From the NCBI RefSeq assembly GCF_035046505.1, contig NC_089821.1, forward strand, positions 1,956,001 through 2,020,000: a stretch of 64,000 bases of DNA, read 5' to 3'. The notes under the pieces were generated by a model. It was not told the origin of the DNA and made no database searches. It saw nothing but the letters and a program-made list of their open reading frames with translations. Of the stretch, positions 46,501 through 58,500 are shown in pieces (the stretch's first letter is position 1; every line of letters starts with the position of its first letter). The DNA is from Tiliqua scincoides. Taxonomy: Eukaryota; Chordata; Lepidosauria; Squamata; Scincidae. Both the position numbers and the translations under genes were made by a program.

Positions 46501-49500
46501 CCACCGGAAGGTGCATACTCAAGAATGTCCCCTCAACTACCAGCATGCATTGTTGAGATAAACGGGGATTGATTAGGTGATCAAGTACGGAAGGTACTTG
46601 AATATAAGTTGATCTCACAGATAAGTCAAGGGCAGGTTTGGATCCAAAAAATAGTGGAATTTTCTATGACCCTTGGATAGTCAGGGGTAAAACGGAAGGG
46701 TGTTCTTTGAAAACACCTTCCAGGAATTCTTCTGCGGCACCAGGAGAAAGAAAGAAAAATCTATTTTACATTCTTCTCCAAACAGGAAAGGAGATGAAGG
46801 TGCTTGTGGGAAATGCAGGCTTTGTGAATACACTTCCGTAGCAGCAGCCTTCATATAGACTACAATTGCCATAAGTGCCTTCATTTCTGTACCTGTTTAG
46901 AGAAGAAGCTAAAATTGTTACTTTGCTTGTTTTCTGTTGCTGCCTCAGAACAGTTACTTACAGATAACTCCCCCCACTCCCCTGAGTCCTGCTTCTCAGT
47001 CCAGTCTCACCCCCCACCTCACTAAGCAGTTGCTCCTTGAAGCGTCATCCACCATATTGACCCATGTATAAGTCGACCCATGTCTCCGGCATAAATTTTG
47101 ACTTGTACACAAATATGTATGGTAGCTTAAAATCAAGTGTTAAGAAGGTTGCCCTTACGTTCCGTTTTCACTCTGTGCGGCCCCAACGTAGCCATTGCCT
47201 GAAATACAAAGAGGCAAGGTCATCATTTTAGCAAAATCAACTTCAAAAGGAGACCTGTTTTATAATGCAACTTTGCAATGGCTCCTATACAATAATGGGA
47301 ACAGACACTGAATAGCCTTCTCCTCCAACACTCCAAACCAACAGGTAGAACATTCAGACTATGACAAAAAAATACTGGGAATGACTCGCACTTCCACCAC
47401 GCCTGGATTGCTCTTACAGCCCTATTATAGGAATCACCCACCAAGTGAGCTTTGAGGTAGTCTGCTTCTAAAATCAGAAGCTTGCACATACCTATCATGA
47501 TTTGTAACCCGTGATGGACTTTTCCTCCAGAAATTTGTCTAATCCCCTCTTAAAGGCATCTAGGTGAGATACCATCACCACTTCCTGTGGCAAGGAGTTC
47601 CACAGACAAATTACATGCTGAGTAAAGAAGTATTTTCTTTTGTCTGTCCTATATTTCCCAACATTTAATTTTAGTGGATGTCCCCTGATTCTGGTGTTAT
47701 GAGAGAGGGAAAAGAGCGTCTCTATCCTCACACGTTTATGGCCACTAGCACCCAACTGCCTCCATTATGATGAGGACTGGAGGCATAAAGCTACTTTCTG
47801 ACCTAAACATTCCCCCACCCCCATACAGACATCCCCAAACATCTGGGAGTCATTCGAAATAGCTGAAGCCGAGCTATTCCATCTGCTCTGAGCGTGGGAG
47901 GATGGAGGCCAGAATGTGAAGCCAGATCAGAACAAAACACCTGAATGTAGTGGTTCTTGAAAGAAAGAACCTTCTTTCAATTGTAAAAATCCCTATTTAA
48001 TAAGAGATTTAAATAAAGCCTGCCTATGTAAACCGCCTTGAATAAAGTCTTGAATAAAGACCAAGAAAGGCGGTATATTAATACCTGTTGTTGTTGTTGT
48101 TGAAATGTGCTTCTTCTGGTTAGTCCTGAGCATGTTCACCCTAAGTGAAAGTCAGACAACACACTTCCCTTTGGGTGCTTCTTAATTTTAGGATAAACTT
48201 CCCTTTGTTCCAATTTGAAGGGATGAATTTTCAAGCTGGATCACTAATGGAGTCTTCCTGACGTTTCATTCTAGCTTCCTACACACTGAGGTCAACAAAC
48301 AGCTATATTTTCCCCATAAAAATACAGCCGCAATTATTGTAAAGCACCTTGAGTAGGAAATGGCCAGTGCACAGCCACAGAAAATACAAAAGTCACAGTT
48401 CAGAAACAGCCAGAATATCAAGATAAGAAACTGGGAAACAGCGTGATACTGCAATTGTATTTTACAAAACTTTCAGACTGTGCAGATATCACAAACTGCA
48501 ACAACTCCCATCCAATTTGCATATAAGACAAGACATACAGCTGCAGATGTCTAAAATCAAGCCACATATATTACAAATAATCCAATAGATACAATTAGGA
48601 TTGACGCATCTCTACCCACTATGGCTATGGTTGTTCCACCCACGTAGCGCCATCATAACCTCTACATTCCAACCAGCATGCAACCTCACCACTGAGTAAA
48701 GGCACCTGATTCCCTCCACGTTACCTGCATAGTCTCAATAAACCACACTGCCACCCTAGGCCAGTCCACTCCCGAGACACGACACCTTAATAGCTGCATT
48801 AGTCTTTAAGAACAGTGATTATGACATGCAACCATACCTTTCTTATTGTTGTCCAGTCTTCGAGTATATCAAGATCTTGCAGCATGTACACTATATAAGG
48901 CCGTTAATATGTTAAGGGACTTGTGAAGCACCCAAGCAGATCAAAACAGAAATTCAGTCAGACCACAATGAAGCATGCTTGGTATAAAACTAAAGCACAG
49001 AGCATTTACATTGCAAATATTAGGGTTTGTCATGGAGCTTTGATAACCTCCAAATACAACAAATGCACTAACTATTTCTTGTGCCCAATCTTTACATACA
49101 GCCACATTCGAGTAAAGGTTTAGGAGAGTTTATGCACAAATCTAATGCTGAAAACATTAAGAGCGAATTTAAGCAAACAACAGACAGGAAGCAAGATTAG
49201 AGCCTGTAACAGCTTTAAAGATTTTTGTTCAGCCTCAAAAATCAGCTAGAACTGGCCCTGGCAATAATTTGAGCTTTGCACTGCTAAATTATGCCAACTC
49301 AAGAGCATCATATTGCTATGTTAGCCAAAAAGCAGCACTTTTTACTTTTTTCTTTTTTTCTTCAGTTCTCTCCTCAGTCACAATCCACTGGTGGGTCCCT
49401 GATCCACAGTCTGAGATCTAATGTAATGCAGTGAATTGTGTTATTAGTTCCTTTTCCCAAAGGAGCTCAAAAGCCGACTCATTCCTTTACTATTTAAAAT

Positions 49501-52500
49501 GTGTTGAGAATTTTGTTTTGTTTAAATTGGAACATAAATATTCTAAATCAATTATAATTGATTAGTCAACAACAAAGGATATCTGATACAACTACAGGTT
49601 TCTTCTTATCTGGACTAAACGGATCCTTCCTTTTTTTCCGAGACTGAAGTTCGTCATTCCATAATTCTGCGGAAACAGAAGAATGCTTTAGTCAATGATT
49701 TCTTATAGCATGCAGGCTTGCATGTTCAGCACCACCAAGAAAGATAATAGATTATAAATTCTATGCAGACAATTTATGCTCTGTGCTGTTTTAGGAACCA
49801 CCAACTGTCACTACCAGCTGATGCTATTAATTTCTTGAATAGATCATTATTATGGCACTTTGCTTAAAAATAGTCTATGCACTTTATGGCCATAGACAGT
49901 GTGTCTGACCATAATATGCACACACACACAGAACTATGCTATATATGCCCTTACCTTCTGTGCCTGTGCACAAAGTTTACCTAGTAAACACAACACTGGC
50001 AAAATGTTACCAACATCCACACTTTTTTCTTTACTCATTCAGTTGTTACCCATAGGGTTGACGACTTCTCTCCAATATAAAAATACAAATGATCTATACA
50101 TAAAGGCAGTTTATAGCCTTCATCATTAGGTCAGGTACAGTATGCTGCATCTACTCTCCATCTAGTGCAGCGTTCCTCAATGTTTGTCCCCTGCCATACC
50201 ACTTCACATGGTCAACCTATTGAGAGTATCACATGAAGTAACTGGTGATGACATAATTGCCAGTTACTTCTGGGTTGGCAGACCAGATATGAGCAACAAA
50301 CACTAGTAAGATGCTCTGGGTGGACAGGAGGGATTTTAGAGCATGTGAAAAGCATGCTTTGGAGCTCTACCCACCAAGTCAAGCCTCCTACTGCTATTTG
50401 TTGCATCACATCACTGCTCTAGCTGTTGGGCAGCAGGTGCCCAGGGTCCCATGAGCACTATCAGACACTATCTCAAGTACCACTGATAGTACTGAACCAC
50501 TAGTTGAGAAGAGGGAACAGTGATATGCAACCTGAAAGGCCAACATGGTCAAACAATGGGAAGCACAATGCTCTTCTTTGCACAGAGTCCTTGCCTCTAA
50601 GGTCCCCCTCTGCAGAGGCACCACTGCTGCAGGGGACTGATTTGTCCTGCAACTCTAAGATTTTCACAAGGTAAGCAAGAGGCAGATGATTTGACCATTT
50701 GGCCCTGCTCTACCCTTGACCAGTGACAGCAGCTTGGCTGACTGGCTCTTTGGTAAGAAAGAGACAGATATGACAGGCCCATCCATCATCTTTTAAGTTA
50801 ATACTCTAGCCATAAATCATAGAAATTATCTTTTAAAGTGTTCTTTCTACAAAGACAGGTGTATTTTGCCAACTCGCTCTTCATGTTACTCTTTTTGACT
50901 GGAGAGATAACTTCCTGGCTACGTTTTGGTATATTACACCAACACCACAGGGTTCAAAATTGTACTGGAGAAGCATTAACTGACAAATTGTAAAACTAAG
51001 AAACATTTTCTGCCAAAGAACAGAGTCCAATGCCATGCTGCCATGGCTACAATAGATTCAAATCGTTTCTTGCATCAACTAATAAGGAAGAGTTATTGAA
51101 AGCTGACCATTAGCATACCAAGACTTCACCATCAGGTGATGGTGATGCAGGCCATCATGACCAGCCTGGCAAAGGAGGAGGCACATACAAAAAAACAGAA
51201 CAGATGGGGTATTGTCAGATTACTTCAATTATAAGCCATTTCTCAGACACAAGGTTCTAGTATACAGCTCAATATAACGTTGCTGTTTATTGCCATCTTG
51301 GGTAAATACATTTCCTACGAACAATGCATTTATTGGACAGTTGAATACCTATTCATCTATCAGCTCTGGTTACCTGAGGTAATGTCAATGCTGTGCCTGT
51401 CTTCTTCAAGTCGTCTGATTTTCTCTTCGAGTTCACTCTGAACAGTGTCGTACAACAAGAGCTTTTCACTCTGAAAGGAGAAGTTAACAATGCAGGCAAC
51501 CACTAACCATTTAGAGAAACCTTAGCACATCTGCTGAACTGGGCACTCTGGATCAAAGCAAGACAACAACAGCTTTCTACGTCGAGACCTGATGTACAAG
51601 CTATGCTCCCTCCTCACCAGGCTGAGTGCGCCAGGGGCAACTCGGAAAAGTGGGTATGCAACACTGAACAAGGTCACCAGTTCAGTTCCTTGAAGTAGAC
51701 GCAACACTTGCAAGCAGAGGACTGTCATCTTATAGAGGACTCAAGTGGGTACATGCCACATGAGAAGAGGTTAAAAAGGGTTCTCGACTTCCAGGATATG
51801 AATATGCAGATTTCAAAGTCTAGTCTGATAAACAATGGGCTTTTGCACAGGTAACCAACATGGATGCACATCTGTGATGCTCAGCCAGGCCCCTTTGAAC
51901 ATGGTGGACATGTTTTTGGGATTTTTTAAAACAAATATGGAGAGGAATATTTTTGGCCATCAAGGGCTGCTAGTTGTTGCACACAGATTGTGCAGAAATA
52001 GTGGGGGACCATGACCCAAACTTCACAATAAAAGGCAAATGTTTGAGATGAAGCACTGCAAATCTAAAAATAGGTCAGGTGTCAACCAAGTGAAGTTATG
52101 GGTTCCATTTATAAATATTTATTTATGATTATCAACAAAATGGCAGAGACACTACTTTTTAATCTAATGGAGAAACACCAACCCTCTTTCCTGGAAAATT
52201 CTGGGAGCTTAAGTGAGGATTCAAAAAATTCAGACAAGGATTATTTGCTAACCCAGTGCAGTGGTGGACTTTTTCCTTGAACAGCTGACCCACATGACCA
52301 TGGCACAACTGCACATGAAAATCCCCTCAATTTTAAAAGCAATCTGCCATGCAACATTCAGAGTGCACTTGGAGGAAAAGTCTAAAGCCATCTCCATTTG
52401 ATGGAACTAGCTTCATAGGTCTCTGGGGACCTTAATTTGAGAAGCGGTCAATTGGTCAATGACAGATGGCCCAATTCTATCCCCTGCCACAGAACACGTG

Positions 52501-55500
52501 CAGCATATTATGGAGGGGGGGGAGGCAATTGGACACCCAGCAGTAGGTAAGTAAAAATAGTTTTGACTAATTCCCCAGTAGACTGCTTGATCACCAATGG
52601 GTCTCCTCAGACCTACACCAGCCATTTTGCTGGCACATGTCTGAGAAGAGCCAGGGGACAGGTGGATAGAAAAAAGGGGAATAAGATCCAGCATGCACGG
52701 CCTCTGTCAGATACACCTCCTCGGCTCCCTGAAATACACACCCCAGTTCCTCTTCCAACAAGTTCTATTACTTCCCTCTCTGCCCATGGCCTGTCCCCAC
52801 TGCCAATTTACCGGCACCTGCAGAGACTCCTGGAGTGCATGCTGCCGTGCATGTTGCACTTCTTGCTATTTGTAGCTGTAGCCTGGCAGTGCAAGACTGT
52901 GGTCCAGCTTTTGTGCTGCTGTAAAGTACCTTACGCAGCTGGAAAGCTAATTTTGGCAGCACAAGGCCACAACAGGACTGGGGCCAGAAAGTCCCAGTTT
53001 CAATTCCTGGTATCTCCAGGTAGACTGGGAAAAGACTTCTGCCTGAAATCCTAAAGAGCCAGTGCTCATCCATGTAAACCAGGGTAGGCAACCTATGGCC
53101 CGTGGGCCAGAGCCAGCCAGCCAGCCAAATTTGGCCTGTGCAGAGCTCAGCTTGGACACGGAATGGCGAAGCCACCTGCCTGGGCTCACTCACAATCTGT
53201 GCTGCTGCGGCACAGGGATTCTGTAAGACCCAGAGGGCTGCTCCACCAGTCCCCATCTGACATGTGGCAACTTAGGCAGGAGGTTTTGCCTCCCAAGCTG
53301 AGCTCTGCATGGGCCACTTCCGGGTGCTTGGCAACCCAGAAGCTTGGCAGTGACCTGATGTCACCACCCAACATCCAGCTCCTTTTCACAAAAAAGTTGC
53401 CAATCCCTGGTGCAGACCATACTGACTTCGATGTCAGTTTAAGTCACAGTATTCATACGTTCAAGAAAGTGATCTTGCTTAGAGTCTATGCATATGAATA
53501 GAAAGCACCAAACAGAAATCCTTTAATTTCACAATTGTACCCCGGGGGGTCTAAGCATAGATCATGCTATAAAGAACTACTCGTATATATTTTGTTCATT
53601 TACTCTTTTATTATGGGATGATTACTGCTCATTGTTTTTTATTACTTTGTATTAAATACAATGTGTATGTTTGTAAATATTTATATTTTAGATATTTTTG
53701 TAAGTCACATTTGGGAGAAAAGGGAGATATACACTGAATAAATAAATAAAAGGCAAATAAAAAGTGTTGAAAATCGTTGAATACACTACCAAAAGTGTTG
53801 AATTGTGATCTTAGGATTTAATTCAGTCACAACACATTTTAACTACAGTAACCAATCTGTACGTACTACATCTTCTAAAAGATAGGAATTACAATGTTTT
53901 AATCTTGATTTTAATCAATTCCCCTTAAACTCAATTTATGATTACAAAGTATTTGAACTAAAATGCCCATTTCCTTGGTCTCACCCAAGCAGCTGGGCAT
54001 GCCTCTTGGTTGCCACATTTCTCAGATCATGAAAGTGCTTTTTGAAACTGAAACGTTACGAAGAGTACGCAGTCAGAAATGTGTCTCAGGTGACAACACA
54101 GAAGGGGAACATATCACACTGCAGTGACCTGAACTATAACTACTTGTACAAGTTTATGCAAACTATGTTAACTCTAAACACACAGCAGAGGTTAGCTGGA
54201 TACATTTGGTTCCACAGGCATTTCCAACACTGACACCTAATGCAAAATATCTCCAACAGTCTCCATTTTAAATGTAGAGTTGGATCCAAAGAGCCATGAC
54301 CAGAATGCAAACAGCTACAAGTGGTTTTCTGAAAATGCTTGTGTATCAGCTTGCACAAGAGTTCAGTACCGCTTTGTGAACTTTCTGTTGAAAAGCGGTA
54401 TATAAATACTGTTAATAATAATAATATAGTGTTGTAACAGATAGGCGCTACAACTGTTTCCATGATTCTGCTTCTATGAGAGGTGGCACAAACTCTTGTG
54501 CAACACTTTCAGAGTTAGTTTCACTTTTCTCTACAACATTCTAGCTTAAGGTGTAAGCAGAAAACATCTACATTTAAAAGGACATCTTTGCACCAAACTC
54601 AATGGTTGCAAGCCTACTTCAATACGCTACCAAGAACTTGGACCGTTCAGAAAAACAAAATGCCAATTGTGGAAGCGTTGCTCCATCATTTCTGCAGATA
54701 CCACTATATAATAGTCTAGGTTCAAACATTTGTCAGCTGTGTAGCTCAATCCTTTGTATCTTCCTTTGCAAGCTAGTACCACTGGTTACAGATAAATGAA
54801 AACTCACTCCATCCAAAACAGTACCTCACAGTGCTGGCGTGAAGCTTGAATTTCACATTCGTATTTGTTTTTCACAGACTCTAAACAGAGCTCTCTGTAG
54901 ATACCTATAAACAAACATTTTTAAGTATTTTTTTTTTGGGGGGGGGGAAGAACACATAATATGAGGCCCACAATTCAGTCCACCAAGACTTTCCATCCCA
55001 CAAGCCTCAATTTATCAAGCCTGAAGAGACCAAATTCTGAGGCATCCCAAGAGGCAAGATTTGTTTGAAAGAAAATCTGTCTCTTCATCTGCGCAATGCC
55101 CAAAAAAGTATCAATCTGACTGAAATATCTCAGTTGGTTTGAAAGGCTATGTATAGTATTTACCCAGTGCTTTGAAATCTGTAGATCCTGTAACAAATGT
55201 TTGCAATCATGTAGTATAGTTAAATCATCATACAAACCTGCCCTGGACCCTGATGCCATTGTGCTGTGGCACTTCTAGAGATTACATTTTCCCACACTAT
55301 GAGCTAAAGATACGTAGATCTGAGCCCAACATGCATGAATAAGGACTTCAGAGAACCGTGCAGAGAGCTTCATGGACACAATAGCTCATCAGATCAATTA
55401 TTTCAAAAGTAGATCACCACGCCATTTAAAAATCCATCCCCCAGAACTGAGGACAATGGGAAAAACAGTCTCTAGCATAGTGTAAGAAAACACAACACTG

Positions 55501-58500
55501 TGAAAACATAAGAACAGCCCCACTGGATCAGGCCATAGGCCCATCTAGTCCAGCTTCCTGTATCTCACAGTGGCCCACCAAATGTCCCAGGGAGCACACC
55601 AGATAACAAGAGACCTCATCCTGGTGCCCTCCCTTGCATCTGGCGTTCTGACATAACCTATTTCTAAAATCAGAAGGTTGCGCATACACATCATGGCTTG
55701 TACCCCGTAATGGATGTTTCCTCCAGAAACTTGTCCAATCCCCTTTTCAAGGCGTCAGGCTAGACGCCATCACCACATCCTGTGGCAAAGAGTTCCACAG
55801 ACTAACCACACGCTGAGTAAAGAAATATTTTATTTTGTCTGTTCTAACTCTCCCAACACTCAATTTTAGTGGATGTCCCCTGGTTCTGGTGTTATGTGAG
55901 AGTGTAAAGAGCATCTCCCTATCCACTCTGTCCATTCCCTGCATAATTTTGTATGTCTCAATCATGTCCCCCCTCAGGCATCTCTTTTCTAGGCTGAAGA
56001 GGCCCAAACGCCGTAGCCTTTCCTCATAAGGAAGGTGCCCCAGCCCCGTAATCATCTTAGTCGCTCTCTTTTGCACCTTTTCCATTTCCACTATGTCTTT
56101 TTTGAGATGTGGCAACCAGAACTGGACACAATACTCCAGGTGTGGCCTTACCATCGATTTGTACAACGGCATTATAATATTAGTCGCTTTGTTCTCAATA
56201 CCCTTCCTAATGATCCCAAGCATAGAATTGGCCTTCTTCACTGTCGCTGCACATTGGGTTGACACTTTCATCGACCTGTCCACCACCACCCCAAGATCTC
56301 TCTTCTGATCTGTCACAGACAGCTCAGAACCCATCAGCCTATATGTGAAGTTTTGATTTTTTTGCCCCAATGTGCATGACTTTACACTTACTGACATTGA
56401 AGCGCATCTGCCATTTTGCTGCCCATTCTGCCAGTCTGGAGAGATCCTTCTGGAGCTCCTCACAATCACTTCTGGTCTTCACCACTTGGAAAAGTTTGGT
56501 GTCGTCTGCAAACTTTGCAACCTCACTGCTCACCCCTGTCTCCAGGTCATTTATGAAGAGGTTGAAAAGCACCGGTCCCAGGACAGATCCTTGGGGGACA
56601 CCGCTTTTCACTTCTCTCCATTGTGAAAATTGCCCATTGACACCCACTCTCTGTTTCCTGGCCTTCAACCAGTTCATTGACATAGTGGGCATAATGGAAA
56701 CCTGGTGGAATGCGGAGAATCAGTGGGATACTGCAATCCCAGGCTATAAACTCTACAGGAGGGACAGGCAGGGGTGTGTTGGAGGTGGGGTGGCCGTTTA
56801 TGTTAAGGAAGGGATAGAATCCAGCAAAGTAGAGATTGAAGGTGGGTCCGACTCCACCGTAGAATCTCTGTGGGTTAAATTACCAGGCTTGTGCAGCGAT
56901 GTAATACTGGGGGCGTGCTATCGTCCTCCAGACCAGAAATCGGATGGGGACATAAGAAATCGGATCGGAACATAAAAAGAACCCTGCTGGATCAGGCCCA
57001 GGGCCCATCGAGTCCAGCTTCCTGTATCTCACAGCAGCAAACCAGATGCCTCAGGGAGTACATACAAGACCACATCTTGCTGCCACCTCCCCATCTAGCA
57101 TTTCATTTACACTCACACCCTCCAGCAAAGACACCAGGTTGCAATCAAGTTGAACTTGTGCTACTTTATTAAACACTGCAACCAATTTTTAAAGCATGAA
57201 ACCTACTGAATATACCTACACTCCCTCGCCAGTCTGGTGTAAGGGAAAAAAATTGCCATTCATGGTCAATTTGGACAACAGAAAAAAATTCCTACCCAGC
57301 CCTCATAATGAGCAACCAGCTAATCTCAGACAAAATATACCCATCATGGCTTGTAACCTGTGATGGACTTTTCCTCCAGAAATCTGTCCAATCCCCTTTT
57401 AAAGGCATCTAGGTTGGATGCCACCATCTCATCCTGTGGCAAGGAGTTCCACAGACTAATTACGCACTTGGTAAATAAAAATTTCCTTTTGTCTATTCTA
57501 ACTCCCCCGAAACGCAATTTTAGTGGATGTCCCCTGGTTCTCGTGTTGTGTGAGAGGGAAAAAGAGCATCCCTCTACCCACTCTATCCATTCTCTGTATG
57601 ATTTTGCATGTCTCAATCATGTCCCCCTTCAGATGCCTCTTTTCTAGACTGAAGAGCCTCAGGCATCACAGCCTTTCCTTATAAGGGAGGTGCCCCAGTC
57701 CAGAAATCAATTTTAGTAGCTCTCTTCCGCACCTTTTCTAGTTCCACTATATCCTTTTTAAGATGCGGGGACCAGAACTTAACACAGTACTCTAGGTGCA
57801 GCCGTACCATCGATTTGTACATTGGCATTATAGTATTAGCTGCTTTATTCTCAATCCCCTTTTTAATTATTCCTAGCATGGAATTGGCCTTTTTCACTAC
57901 TGCCACACATTAGGTAGACACTTTCATCAAGTTGTCCACTAGCACCCCAAGATCTCTCTCCTCTCTCCCATTAGCCTATACGTGAAGTTCCAATTTTTTT
58001 GCCCCAATGTGCATTACATGTTGTCCCTTGTTATCCACTGGGGTTCTATTCCGGAACGCCTAGTGGATTAAAAAAAACAGTAGATTAAAAAAACTGGAAA
58101 AATAGAGTTAAAGATCCACTGCTCCTAATGGAATAAGGTTGTGCCTTGTGTCTCTCACCCTGGTCTAGTGAGCCAACTGTGTCTCTGGCAGGTTTTTTTA
58201 TTCTAACCACCTCTGCCATCCAGTCATAGCTCAAAAAACCTTACTTGAACTTGTAAAATTAAGCACCTCAGAGTTAAAAGCTGTCAAATTTAAATGTTTT
58301 CCTTCACATTCTGCTTCTATCTAGGCCCTGCAGGATGTACCTAATTGAGTCAACAGCCAGCACGTCACACGCTTACCTGCCACTTTTGTCCGAATTTGCA
58401 TGTTTTCTTGCAGAGCTGCCAGTGGTTCCAAGTACTCCGGTGCCTTTCCTGCTATTACCTCCTGCAGTTTTGCATCCACTTGGCTTAATCTCTCTTTGTA

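Noticed and set aside
52563-53054. 163-codon plus-strand frame in intron 4
   Set aside because: Falls in decayed DNA-element sequence and has no recognisable domain.
56370-56975. 201-codon plus-strand frame
   Set aside because: A chance frame running through antisense CR1 RT and into the inverted CR1 endonuclease; not a gene of its own.
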